This document shows positions 1 to 8,448 of a stretch of DNA of 28,050 nt, piece by piece (position 1 is the first letter of the stretch; every line of letters begins with the position of its first letter). The notes below the pieces were generated by a model. That model worked only from the letters and a program-made list of their open reading frames with translations. It was not told where the DNA came from and ran no database searches. The position numbers and the translations under genes were made by a program. The stretch covers positions 1 to 28,050 of the forward strand of contig CAYXUS010000133.1 in the NCBI GenBank assembly GCA_964468415.1, in the 5' to 3' direction. This DNA is from Caldithrix sp964468415. GTDB taxonomy: Bacteria > Calditrichota > Calditrichia > Calditrichales > Calditrichaceae.

Positions 1-20
1 AGCCAGCGGGCTGCTTTTTT
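1..20 (+). terminator. Partial intrinsic terminator at window edge
   Basis: The first bases form AGCC, loop AGCG, GGCT, then GC and a run of six T. This looks like the 3' part of a hairpin-plus-T-run terminator for a plus-strand gene ending just before the window. The 5' arm is cut by the edge, so the stem length cannot be judged. Confidence 0.5.
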
Positions 21-83
21 GTTTTTGAAGCAAGATTACAACTCCAGGCTTCCCCCCCCCCACGCCACAACACTCAAAAAAAA

Positions 84-101
84 CGGGGCCCAATGGCCCC
101 G
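84..101 (-). terminator. Intrinsic terminator closing the pilus operon
   Basis: CGGGGCC, loop CAAT, GGCCCCG is a perfect 7-bp GC-only stem. On the minus strand it is followed directly by eight T (A-run 76-83 on the plus strand). It lies 35 bases past the stop codon of the last gene of the minus-strand pilus cluster, so it most likely ends that transcript. Confidence 0.9.
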
Positions 102-136
102 CCTGGTAAAAACAACGCTACGAAAGTTCGCAAACT

Positions 137-1531
137 TTAACGCTTGTACCCCCGAATCGTTTTGGACTGATACCCATTGCCGTCTTCCGGCGGGCTAACC
201 GTAATCGTAATATACACTTCCGGTGCCTCCAGAGAATCCCCCGGCGCCCAGGTAAAGCTAAAATCCGTCGTTCCCGGACCGGATATCTGCGTGTCCCGCA
301 ATTGAATTAGTACATCCCCGTACAACTCTCCATCGGTCGAAGATACTTCAATGCGGGTATCGCCCACCAGCGGATACCCCCAAATGTCATGGACACGGTA
401 AGAAAACTGTGTGGGACGGTTTACGTCCGTGTACGAAAACGTATCTGGGGTTACCTCAATAGGTGCTGTTCGATCTGTGAGTAAAACCTGTGTTGTGGCG
501 ACAATCTTTTTTTGTCCCAACGTATCGCTGTAAGTGTAGGCCGTTATGGTGGCAAACGGATTGGTCGCCGGATCAGGAGGCAAAGGATCCGCACTAATAA
601 AGCGTACCGTGGCCTGGCCCAGCGTATTGGTCGTGTCCGAACCTTCTACCATAGAATAATTTGTCGAAAAATAAACAGCCGTTCCCGGCACAACCGGGTT
701 GCTGTATTTATCAGCGACAAACGCGGTAATCTTGTCAATAATACCATAGTGCACTCGCCCGGCGATGTTCGATTTTTCCAGAGCAATGCTAAAATGCCGG
801 GCATCGGGTAATCCACCGTGAATGGTCAGACGGATGGGGATAGAACGGATTGTTTTCCCCTCCACCTCCGCTTCGGCCTGAATTTGCACCGGTCCGGCTA
901 TGATACCACTGTTTAGGATGGTGTACACATACCCGTTTTGAGTCGTCATGGATTCAGGGAACAAATATTCGCCGCCACCCGGACCGTTCAGGATCGAAAA
1001 GTGCACCGTAACACTGTGATCGCTATCTACCAATTTGCCATTGTCGTCGGTAACGGCAAAATTAACCAAAGCCGTTTCATTCAGCCCCGAACCTTTGATG
1101 TAAATGTGCCCGGTCGTTTGTTTGGTAACCATAATATGGCGGGCAGGTCCACTGGCCGATAACGTGTCGGTAGGATTCTCCCCAAATGACGAAGTTTTTT
1201 GTAACGTGATATCGGGTACAAGAATGGTTTTACCCACCTGAGCGGTAACCGCGGCAATCCCCGTTTCAAAGCCTACCTTACTGGCTTCAACAACGGCATT
1301 AAACGTATCGGCTGTCGATTCGACCACCAACCTGTACGCACCTTCACCATCTGTTTTGGCCTGAGCCACCGTGTTGCGTACCCGGACAAGAGCGTCATTT
1401 ACAGGTGTCGGAACGTTTTTCCCATCAAAATAATAGACTTTTCCCTCCAGAACGGCTGTGTGATCATTTGTTTCCGTTGTACAACCCACAGTAAGGATTG
1501 CCAACAAAATACTTATTGCTAACTTGCGCAC
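137..1531 (-). CDS. Surface lipoprotein with carboxypeptidase-regulatory-like and Ig-like (Big_1-type) domains
   Basis: 464 residues. The N-terminus is a lipoprotein signal with lipobox L-T-V-G-C and acylated Cys17. Residues about 27-112 resemble a carboxypeptidase regulatory-like (transthyretin-fold) domain with the usual 'DGEGAYRLVV' core. Residues about 125-350 look like two bacterial Ig-like domains of the invasin/Big_1 kind, as in 'VADKYSNPVVPGTAVYFST', where a gap-free D-x-x-x-N-P-V motif recurs. The last 110 residues are probably another beta-sandwich. The start is GTG, chosen because TAAGGAGG lies four bases before it and the signal peptide begins there. It is the last gene of the pilus operon, 15 bases after pilT. 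The position suggests an adhesin, pilus-associated protein or secretin accessory, but that role is inference. Confidence 0.75.
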   Translation of the reverse strand: MRKLAISILLAILTVGCTTETNDHTAVLEGKVYYFDGKNVPTPVNDALVRVRNTVAQAKTDGEGAYRLVVESTADTFNAVVEASKVGFETGIAAVTAQVGKTILVPDITLQKTSSFGENPTDTLSASGPARHIMVTKQTTGHIYIKGSGLNETALVNFAVTDDNGKLVDSDHSVTVHFSILNGPGGGEYLFPESMTTQNGYVYTILNSGIIAGPVQIQAEAEVEGKTIRSIPIRLTIHGGLPDARHFSIALEKSNIAGRVHYGIIDKITAFVADKYSNPVVPGTAVYFSTNYSMVEGSDTTNTLGQATVRFISADPLPPDPATNPFATITAYTYSDTLGQKKIVATTQVLLTDRTAPIEVTPDTFSYTDVNRPTQFSYRVHDIWGYPLVGDTRIEVSSTDGELYGDVLIQLRDTQISGPGTTDFSFTWAPGDSLEAPEVYITITVSPPEDGNGYQSKTIRGYKR

Positions 1532-1546
1532 AATGCCTCCTTATTC

Positions 1547-2578
1547 CTAAACAAAATCCACTTTTAACATATCCGGCGGTACTAAATTCCTTTGACGCAA
1601 TTCATCCAAGCTTTTCTGGAAGCTACGCATTCCTACATCAGAACCGGTTTGAATTACGGAATCGAGCTGGTGCGTTTTCCCTTCACGAATTAAATTGCGT
1701 ACTGCCGGAGTTCCAACCAAAACTTCCAGCAAAGCGATACGCGCGTTTTGGTGTGCCCGTTTTACCAGACGTTGCGCAATAACCCCAATAAGAGAAGCGG
1801 CCAAAACAATACGAATTTGCTGCTGTTGCTCGGCCGGAAAAACATTTATTACCCGATCTACTGTTTCCGCGGCGGAATTGGTGTGCAATGTCGAAAAAAC
1901 CAAATGGCCCGTTTCTGCCGCATGCAGGGCATTGGTAATCGTTTCCAGATCACGCATTTCGCCCACCAATATCACATCCGGGTCTTCGCGTAAGGCACTA
2001 CGCAAACCGGTGGCAAAATCGGACGTGTGCACACCGATCTCACGCTGGTGAATCAAACTTTGCCGGGGTTGATGCACATACTCGATGGGGTCTTCAAGTG
2101 TGATGATGTGTTCGCGACGGGTGCGGTTAATTTCATCGATCATCGCAGCCAGCGTAGTCGATTTTCCCGAACCGGTCGGCCCGGTAACCAAAATAAGCCC
2201 TTTGCGATGACGGATCATCTCCTTTAATACCGATGGCAACATCAACTCGTCAAGCGAGCGTACCACCTCGGGAATCACACGAAACGATGCACTCAACCCG
2301 CCCATATGCTTAAACACATTAACACGGTAACGGCTTATTCCAGGTAAGGCCAGAGAAATATCCACTTCCCGATTGCTTTCCAGAGCATTGCGTTGCTCTT
2401 CCCGTAAAAAGGGATAAATAAAATTACGCAATTCGTCTTTGTCAACGGGAGGCAATTCCACGCGCTTTAACTCGCCTACAATGCGAATAATCGGCGGCAT
2501 TCCGCTGCTAAAATGGATATCTGAAGCATTTTGTTTTACAGCAAAACGCAGCACCTGTTCAAAACTGGAAATAGCCAT
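1547..2578 (-). CDS. pilT: Type IV pilus retraction ATPase PilT
   Basis: 343 residues from ATG 2578. The hexameric cytoplasmic ATPase depolymerises the pilus. Visible motifs are Walker A GPTGSGKST (about residues 133-141), Asp box 'ITLEDPIE', Walker B 'DPDVILVGEMRD', His box 'GHLVFSTLHT', and near the C-terminus 'AVRNLIREGK', the retraction-ATPase signature (A-I-R-N-L-I-R-E) that separates PilT from PilB. The frame is open to a TTG at 2602 inside pilQ, but ATG 2578 has ACGGAG at a good distance and leaves a 10-base gap after pilQ, so I use it. Length is normal for PilT. No PilU paralogue is present in the window. Confidence 0.97.
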   Translation of the reverse strand: MAISSFEQVLRFAVKQNASDIHFSSGMPPIIRIVGELKRVELPPVDKDELRNFIYPFLREEQRNALESNREVDISLALPGISRYRVNVFKHMGGLSASFRVIPEVVRSLDELMLPSVLKEMIRHRKGLILVTGPTGSGKSTTLAAMIDEINRTRREHIITLEDPIEYVHQPRQSLIHQREIGVHTSDFATGLRSALREDPDVILVGEMRDLETITNALHAAETGHLVFSTLHTNSAAETVDRVINVFPAEQQQQIRIVLAASLIGVIAQRLVKRAHQNARIALLEVLVGTPAVRNLIREGKTHQLDSVIQTGSDVGMRSFQKSLDELRQRNLVPPDMLKVDFV

Positions 2579-2588
2579 TTTAACTCCG

Positions 2589-3884
2589 TTAATTTTGTTC
2601 AAGAATTTTACTGGTAATAAAAATCAGCAAATCCTTTTTCTCTCTTTTTATCGTTTTATGTTTGAACAAATAGCCAAGAATGGGAATATTGCCCAAAAGC
2701 CAGATTTTATCTTCTATCTCGTTTTTCGTCTCTTTAACCAATCCGCCAATGGCAACCGTTTCCCCGTCATTAATTACCACCGAGGTTTCCACTTCTCGAA
2801 CGGAAATAATCGGCTGAGGCGCCTTGGCATCCCCCGTGTAGCCGATAATTTCTTGCAAGACCGGATGAATTTTCAATGAAATTTTATTATCCTTGCCTAC
2901 AACAGGGATAACCTCCAAACTCATACTGACGTCTTTTTCTTTATATGAATACAAATCTCCGGCAAATCCACGTTGAATTTCCGGAACCGGAACCTTAGTG
3001 CCAATGCGGATTACCGCCTTGTGGTTGTTTAAAGTAACAATCCGCGGATTCGAGACTAATCGCGATTTCATGTCTTTAGCCAAAAGATCGAGCGTGGCCT
3101 TTAATTTGTCCAGTGTCAGCACGCCAAGATTTAACTGCTCCGGGCCTTTGGGTAACTCGTACCAGGCCGACAAAATGGTTTGCTGTCCGGTTGAGCCGCT
3201 CTCATTCGTATTCGTAATAGGTGCCGTAGTTTCCGCGCCCATTACTGAAGCACTAACCGAAGTGGGCCATTTGAGGCCTAACTGCTTCTCCCCACCCGCC
3301 AATACTTCTACCAGACGGACCTCAATCTGAATTTGCTTCTCGGGCCGATCCAGCTGCTGAATAACCTGATCGATAATTCTCAAGTTTTCGGGCAAATCGG
3401 AAATAATCAAAATGTTGGAGCGATCGCTCTCTTTCGGGTCTTGTTTGTCGGCAAGCAATACTTCTAACTTCCCGGTAGACGACAAAAAGTTTTTTAACGT
3501 GTTTTTTATTTTTAATCCGTCAACATACTGCAATTCATAAATTTTAGTCTGACGTTCTCCGTAAAAATTTTCTTTCAGCGGCTTAATAACCAACACGTTA
3601 TCGCGAATCAAATAATGGTAGCCATTGGGCTTCAGCATAAATTCCAGTGCATCGCGTAAAGGTACATTGGCCAACTGAATATTAACCCTTTTCTTCCCTT
3701 CGCCGCTAAAAACATAATTGAAATGATATTGTTGAGCAAACATACGCAGAGCGTCTTTAATCGAAACCCCGACAAAAGTGGGCGACACCCGTTGCTCAAG
3801 CATCCGTTCCAGATCGCCCGCTCGGGTAAAAGAAAACAAGAGAAACATCAACAACATCATGCGTAAAAATTTTTTTGCCTTCAT
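2589..3884 (-). CDS. pilQ: Type IV pilus secretin PilQ (short form)
   Basis: 431 residues from ATG 3884, preceded by AGGAG seven bases upstream. The frame also extends to GTG 3899. A signal peptide (about 1-22) is followed by an STN-like secretin domain (about 35-105, 'VSIKDALRMFAQQYHFNYVF'), a secretin N1/NolW-like domain (about 115-185, 'SNILIISDLPENLRIIDQVI') and the C-terminal secretin barrel with 'SNPRIVTLNNHKAVIRIG', 'INDGETVAIGGL' and the hallmark 'IPILGYLFK'. It should form the multimeric outer-membrane pore for the pilus. Proteobacterial PilQ is typically around 700 residues with N-terminal AMIN domains. None is seen here, so this is a minimal secretin. The stop is 10 bases before pilT. 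Confidence 0.93.
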   Translation of the reverse strand: MKAKKFLRMMLLMFLLFSFTRAGDLERMLEQRVSPTFVGVSIKDALRMFAQQYHFNYVFSGEGKKRVNIQLANVPLRDALEFMLKPNGYHYLIRDNVLVIKPLKENFYGERQTKIYELQYVDGLKIKNTLKNFLSSTGKLEVLLADKQDPKESDRSNILIISDLPENLRIIDQVIQQLDRPEKQIQIEVRLVEVLAGGEKQLGLKWPTSVSASVMGAETTAPITNTNESGSTGQQTILSAWYELPKGPEQLNLGVLTLDKLKATLDLLAKDMKSRLVSNPRIVTLNNHKAVIRIGTKVPVPEIQRGFAGDLYSYKEKDVSMSLEVIPVVGKDNKISLKIHPVLQEIIGYTGDAKAPQPIISVREVETSVVINDGETVAIGGLVKETKNEIEDKIWLLGNIPILGYLFKHKTIKREKKDLLIFITSKILEQN

Positions 3885-3895
3885 TAAAATGCTCC

Positions 3896-4369
3896 TCACC
3901 TATTCACCAATTTTAACACAATTTTACGTTTACCATTGGATAACGCCACAGAATGCGTTCCAATTGAAATGACCCTATACCCGCTAATCACATCGCCTTT
4001 TTTGACCACCCGATCGTTAATTAATGCAACCGAACCATCCGAGCGATAACTGATCGCCTTCAGTTTCAGCCTCACACGCCCTCTTCTCTTTTTCCAGCGC
4101 GCCTTGGCTTTTACTTCCGCCTGCCGGATAAACGGATCGCTGCCCCATTCGGCAAACAGCTTGGTCTGCAACGGATCGATTTGTTTCTGAGCGGTATCCA
4201 ACTGCGATTGGGTCGAATTCATGTCCGCATTTTCCTGCCCGGAATAAAAACTAACATAGGTACTTTTGTGCGTAACAAAATCAAAAATGGCATAAGCCAG
4301 AACTACCCCCAAGAGGATAAATAAAATTTTTTGTGATTTTGTTAACTGAATTTTTTCCATTTCATTCAT
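3896..4369 (-). CDS. pilP: Pilus alignment protein PilP-like with membrane anchor
   Basis: 157 residues from ATG 4369, where ATGAATGA overlaps the pilO stop. ATG 4360 is an equally possible start. One N-terminal transmembrane segment ('KILFILLGVVLAYAIFDFV') is followed by a hydrophilic linker and a basic stretch, then a small beta domain with 'ALINDRVVKKGDVISGYRVISIGTHSVAL', matching the homology region shared by PilP and GspC, which binds the secretin N0 domain. Proteobacterial PilP is a lipoprotein. No lipobox is present here and the anchor is a transmembrane helix, as in GspC. Position between pilO and pilQ supports the call. Product should connect PilN/PilO to PilQ across the periplasm. 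Confidence 0.78.
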   Translation of the reverse strand: MNEMEKIQLTKSQKILFILLGVVLAYAIFDFVTHKSTYVSFYSGQENADMNSTQSQLDTAQKQIDPLQTKLFAEWGSDPFIRQAEVKAKARWKKRRGRVRLKLKAISYRSDGSVALINDRVVKKGDVISGYRVISIGTHSVALSNGKRKIVLKLVNR

Positions 4370-4901
4370 TCCATATATAAAGTTTTGATTGCACAACCGT
4401 TTGAATGTCTCTCCCGGATTTGTCGATCCGCTCCATTGTTACCTCTTCCGGAATAAGGTAAAAAGGCATATTTTTCCAGGCATCCATAAATTTCCCAACA
4501 GAAATAAAATCGCCAATAAACGTAATGCTCACAGGCAAAGGGACAATTTTCTGGTCTTTTTCCGTAAAATAATCTTTCAGCCCGGGAGAAAAATCGACCA
4601 ATTTCAAATCAAATTTTTGAGCCAATTTTCTTAATTCAACAATCACCTTTCCCAGTTCTTCCCGCTTGATAAACCGCTCCTTTTCTTTCTGCAGGTATTC
4701 CTGTTCCTGATTGAAATGTTTTTTTATGTTTTCCAAATTCACTTTGGCATTACGCGCCATAGCCACTTTCTGGCTAACTTCGCCCAATTTAAGATTAATC
4801 GTCTCTAAATTTTGCAGCTGAGGCAGATAAACAAACATATACCAGGCAACCGCCAAGACAATGTATCCCAAAAAGATTATGTAGAACTTCTTTTTTGTCA
4901 T
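4362..4901 (-). CDS. pilO: Type IV pilus inner-membrane alignment protein PilO
   Basis: 179 residues from ATG 4901. The layout is a short cytoplasmic tail, one transmembrane helix (about 7-26, 'IIFLGYIVLAVAWYMFVYLP'), a long coiled coil (about 30-85, rich in Lys/Glu/Gln), and a ferredoxin-like C-terminal domain ('PVSITFIGDFISVGKFMDAW'). This is the standard PilO plan: it pairs with PilN in the periplasm and with PilP. It starts 11 bases after the pilM-pilN stop, with GAAGG close to the ATG, and its stop overlaps the start of pilP, so translation is probably coupled. Identification rests on architecture and gene order as well as the fold-like motif. Confidence 0.85.
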   Translation of the reverse strand: MTKKKFYIIFLGYIVLAVAWYMFVYLPQLQNLETINLKLGEVSQKVAMARNAKVNLENIKKHFNQEQEYLQKEKERFIKREELGKVIVELRKLAQKFDLKLVDFSPGLKDYFTEKDQKIVPLPVSITFIGDFISVGKFMDAWKNMPFYLIPEEVTMERIDKSGRDIQTVVQSKLYIWNE

Positions 4902-4912
4902 ACCCTTCGTTC

Positions 4913-6841
4913 CTAAAATTCCATTGTCAAGCCAAAATTAATTTTGTTGTTTTGCGGATCCCGCTCTTTGTGATCCAGATGTATTTTCTTGAAAAATTTC
5001 AGATTGTTCAGACTATTAATGAAATTAATCAGAATCACATCGCCGTTCACAAAATCCCCGACAATTTCACCTTCGATTGTCACTCCGTATTTTGGCAATT
5101 TTTTAGCCTCTTCTTGATTCACCATTTTACTTTCGGATTGGATTTTCCGAAAGACAAAAGCATTCAAACGAATTTGCTTGGGTGTTAAGTTACTTAACAA
5201 GCGCATCATTTCAATGACCGGGGCGCGCTTTTCTACAATACTTTTTAGGTTCTCATTTTCCTTTTTCGCATTTCCGATTAAAACGAGCAAATTCTTGTAT
5301 GCTTGCTCATAGGGATTTAAAGCCAAATATTCCTTTTCTTTTTGCATGACCACTGCCGCCTGCTGTTGGTATATCTGGTATTGCACAAAGCTTAAATACC
5401 CGGCGATTAATCCGGTCAAAAACATTATAAAAAAGAGCCAGCGCCCTAATTTTTTAAATCTAATCCGTTCCTTAAATTGTTCAGGTAATAGATTGAATCC
5501 TTCGTGCTTTTGAACTAAAGTTCCAAAAGTGGTAAAGAACTCACCGAACTTAAGCTGCTCTCTCAATGGACGTTCGTCTAATTTGGGATAAATAACAAAA
5601 ATCGGGATATTCAAGCGATTTTTAAGATAAGGCAACAAGCTCTCTTTATAAATTCCGTACCCGGTAAGCAATACCCGATCAACATAATTGTTGCGATCCA
5701 TTCCTTGAATGTAGGCAATTGAACGTAAGAATTCTGAGAAAAAGGTGTGCAGGACAGGGTTTTGTTTGGTTTTTAAATCTTTAATCTTCTCCAGCAGGCG
5801 TTTTCTTAAAATGCTCTCTTGCTTATTTTCGGGAACGGGACTGTTTACAGAAGTAACCATCGTTTCTAATGGAAGCGTTCCAGAATTGTCATGAATCGTA
5901 AATTCGAGATTCCGGGCTCCGACCCCCAAATTGCGAATGTAGCTTAGATTTCCCTGCTTTAAATAAATAATTTGGGTAAAGTCATAAGAGATATTGATCA
6001 ATAAATCCGATTTGGGATTTTCCACCAACCTTTCATAAGCCGCCCAAAGTCCGGCTGGTCTTGGAATCAATTGCTGAACATTAATTTTAAGATGCTCAAA
6101 AATGTACATGTAACGATTAATGGTCTCTTTGGGAGAAAAGACAACTTGAACCCGAACCTTTTTTATCCCCTCTTCCTCGAACTGTTCCAAAATCTCATAA
6201 TTCCAAAGGAACTCGTCTTCCTTGAAGCGTTTAATTTCTTCGCGGAATTTAAAAAAAAGTGCTTTCTTTAAATCTTCCTTTTTTTTCATGTAAGGGAAAA
6301 CATCCTGCTCGATCATAAAGTCGGTACTGAAAACGCTGATACGAACCTCTGTCCCGCCTTTGTACAATTTTTGCTTGATGTTTTCCAGCGTTATCTGCAA
6401 TGCCCGAAAGCGATGGCTGATTTCTCGGGGAAATTTCTGGACACCCCATTCCTTTACTTGAATAAAATCGCCCGATTTTAATGCCAGAATATATCGTATT
6501 TTATCGACGTCGATATCCAAAGCCAAGCAGCGCCGACTGTTCATTTTTTTTAGCAATGGGAGAGGATGATAAAAACTCTGGCTAAATGCCCTGATGTCTT
6601 CCGCTGGAATCTTGGCTTTTGACACGGCCGGCTTTTTTTTCTGATTCACCGTGTGCTTTTGTTCAGGTGTTTTTGGGGGAGGCACACTCTTGGGTGCCGG
6701 ATTTTCGGAAGAAGATTTTAAGGTACTTTGAGGCTTTGAAGAAGCCAGCTTCCTTTGCATCTTTTCACGCAATTTTTGTATCGATGGCGCTTCCGTACCG
6801 CTCACTTTTTGATTGCTTTTTGGGTCCCGAGGTTTGTTCAT
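4913..6841 (-). CDS. Fused PilM-PilN pilus assembly protein
   Basis: 642 residues. Residues 1-95 are a low-complexity Pro/Lys/Ser-rich extension. Residues about 104-420 are an actin-like PilM domain: 'LALDIDVDKIRYILA' for the first phosphate loop, 'LLINISYDFTQIIYL' for the second, and 'RVLLTGYG' for the adenosine motif. Residues 449-455 (FNLLPEQ) match the conserved INLLP peptide at the PilN N-terminus. A transmembrane helix follows (about 465-487), then a coiled coil and a C-terminal ferredoxin-like domain typical of PilN. PilM and PilN are normally separate adjacent genes whose products bind through that peptide; here they are one polypeptide with no stop between them. Start ATG 6841 is preceded by GGGA, 16 bases after the upstream stop. 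pilO follows at once. Confidence 0.9.
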   Translation of the reverse strand: MNKPRDPKSNQKVSGTEAPSIQKLREKMQRKLASSKPQSTLKSSSENPAPKSVPPPKTPEQKHTVNQKKKPAVSKAKIPAEDIRAFSQSFYHPLPLLKKMNSRRCLALDIDVDKIRYILALKSGDFIQVKEWGVQKFPREISHRFRALQITLENIKQKLYKGGTEVRISVFSTDFMIEQDVFPYMKKKEDLKKALFFKFREEIKRFKEDEFLWNYEILEQFEEEGIKKVRVQVVFSPKETINRYMYIFEHLKINVQQLIPRPAGLWAAYERLVENPKSDLLINISYDFTQIIYLKQGNLSYIRNLGVGARNLEFTIHDNSGTLPLETMVTSVNSPVPENKQESILRKRLLEKIKDLKTKQNPVLHTFFSEFLRSIAYIQGMDRNNYVDRVLLTGYGIYKESLLPYLKNRLNIPIFVIYPKLDERPLREQLKFGEFFTTFGTLVQKHEGFNLLPEQFKERIRFKKLGRWLFFIMFLTGLIAGYLSFVQYQIYQQQAAVVMQKEKEYLALNPYEQAYKNLLVLIGNAKKENENLKSIVEKRAPVIEMMRLLSNLTPKQIRLNAFVFRKIQSESKMVNQEEAKKLPKYGVTIEGEIVGDFVNGDVILINFINSLNNLKFFKKIHLDHKERDPQNNKINFGLTMEF

Positions 6842-6857
6842 AAAATTTTCCCATAGT

Positions 6858-7826
6858 TCATTGGTTCAGCCATTGCGTTTTGGTGTAAACAAGAGGCCCT
6901 CCATTTACGGAGTGACGTAAAAATCGGGTAATGGTATTGCGATTGTAATACACGGTATATCGAAATGGCAACCAGGGAACATTCGTTCCATAAACACTGC
7001 CATTTACAATAAGGCCCCCAAATAACGATCGCCAAATAAACTGCCATTCACAGACAAAACGGCTACCCGGATTAAACTGATAAAACACGCCACTCGTCAC
7101 ACCAAATATCCCGAAACTTGATTTAATACGAATATTCCTGCCGACTGCGAAATTACCGATATTAATCCAATTATAAATACCAAAAGTTAAATCCCGGCCC
7201 ACATAAACCAAATCGGTTGTAAAACTAAAAATAGAGTTTATTTTTAAATCATGCGGATAATAGTGCCCCGGCTTTGCCATTTTGATAAGCTCATCCTTGT
7301 CGAAAACCGGCATGTACCGAGCATGCTGATAAATTTTTCCCCAAGGGATTGTGCGTACATAGCGTACCCGTCCGGTGGCGTACACCGCATATTTTGCCAC
7401 GTCAATGTAATTCACCTTTTTGACGATTTTCTGCACATAGTTTTGGCTGTATCCCAGAGCAGTAATTTCGAAATAACCGGACCCGTTTAAGCGAATTGTA
7501 ATTTTGCAATGGGTGCCTGGCCCTGTATCAATATCTTCATGGTAATTGTTTAATCCCCAGAGTGTGCTGTTATGCACAGCATGTTCATTAATGCCCCGCA
7601 TAGCATATTCAATGCCCGATTGCGCAGCATAAAATGCCCTTTTTTTATTGATATCAAGCACCTGTGACATGGCTTCGGCAGTGAGCAACTTTAATAAGCT
7701 GAGAATGATCAATCCAATAAAAAAAATGTAAATAAGCAGGCCAATAAGGATAACTCCTTTTTCATTTTCACCAATGGTAAAAGGAACTCTTCGAATCGCT
7801 CTGTTCTTTTCCATTTTAGCTTGCAT
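6858..7826 (-). CDS. PilX/GspK-like minor pilus assembly protein
   Basis: 322 residues. A basic N-terminus is followed by 'EKGVILIGLLIYIFFIGLII' (about 22-41), a hydrophobic helix, and then 'INKKRAFYAAQSGIEYAMRG', the pattern of PilX_N-type proteins ('A..A..AGIE'). The helix lacks the canonical Glu5 of prepilins, as in GspK-class minor pseudopilins, although a Lys-Gly junction that PilD could cut precedes it. The remaining 270 residues are beta-rich and aromatic, with no family I recognise, and probably form the exposed tip domain. The third of three consecutive minor pilin-like genes, 15 bases after the previous stop. ATG 7826 is used; ATG 7814 is possible. Confidence 0.72.
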   Translation of the reverse strand: MQAKMEKNRAIRRVPFTIGENEKGVILIGLLIYIFFIGLIILSLLKLLTAEAMSQVLDINKKRAFYAAQSGIEYAMRGINEHAVHNSTLWGLNNYHEDIDTGPGTHCKITIRLNGSGYFEITALGYSQNYVQKIVKKVNYIDVAKYAVYATGRVRYVRTIPWGKIYQHARYMPVFDKDELIKMAKPGHYYPHDLKINSIFSFTTDLVYVGRDLTFGIYNWINIGNFAVGRNIRIKSSFGIFGVTSGVFYQFNPGSRFVCEWQFIWRSLFGGLIVNGSVYGTNVPWLPFRYTVYYNRNTITRFLRHSVNGGPLVYTKTQWLNQ

Positions 7827-7841
7827 ATTTCAGCCCACTGC

Positions 7842-8438
7842 TTACGGCGCCACGGGTGGCGCATTCCTTAAATAAAATATATCGTTGGAAATTACTTTTT
7901 TTTTATTCCCATCCAAAACAGCCAAATGTACCCTGACATATCTGATTTTGTTTTTGGTTACTGCATTATGCATTTCCTGATCGAGCAGCAGAAAGGGAAT
8001 TTCTACCACGTTATTGAGCAATACGCCCCAGGGCTTAGCCCCTTCCTTTCGGAGCAGAAAGTGGTTCACCCAGGCATATCTAATCAAAACCCCCATGTTA
8101 TTAACAAAATAAATTCGTTTGCTGCCTACAATTCCTCCCCCGCCTCCGTATCCCCAATGGTGTCCGTGGCCGAACCCATGCCCACCGGGAAGAAAATGGA
8201 TAATTTTTTGCGGATTTAAATTTTGGAAATCCTTGCGCATAATATTCATTGCTTTGCGCATTTCCCAGCGAGTTTCAATGGCATTGGAAAGTTTGCCAAA
8301 TGTTCGGGCATTCAACAAAATTACCCCATAGGCAATACCGATAATCATCCCCAAAATGGTAACAACCACTACCAATTCAATAAGGCTAAAACCTTTTTCC
8401 TTTTGTCTTCTTCCCCTCTTCTCTATTTTCATGGTCAT
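7842..8438 (-). CDS. PilW/GspJ-like minor pseudopilin with His/Gly-rich segment
   Basis: 198 residues from ATG 8438; an upstream TTG at 8465 is in frame but lies inside the previous gene. The prepilin signal is 'KEKG' before 'FSLIELVVVVTILGM', so PilD should cut after Gly and methylate Phe1; Glu5 is present. The helix is followed by 'WEMRKAMNIMRKDFQNL', usual for GspJ/PilW-type pseudopilins. Odd feature: at 8133-8186 the protein carries GGHGFGHGHHWGYGGGGG, a loop dense in Gly and His that could bind metal or be a flexible surface loop. The C-terminal part is beta-rich ('KIRYVRVHLAVLDGNKKK'). It sits between a PilV/GspI-like and a PilX/GspK-like gene, the usual order of tip-complex pseudopilins. 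Confidence 0.8.
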   Translation of the reverse strand: MTMKIEKRGRRQKEKGFSLIELVVVVTILGMIIGIAYGVILLNARTFGKLSNAIETRWEMRKAMNIMRKDFQNLNPQKIIHFLPGGHGFGHGHHWGYGGGGGIVGSKRIYFVNNMGVLIRYAWVNHFLLRKEGAKPWGVLLNNVVEIPFLLLDQEMHNAVTKNKIRYVRVHLAVLDGNKKKVISNDIFYLRNAPPVAP

Positions 8439-8448
8439 TCCTTTGACC

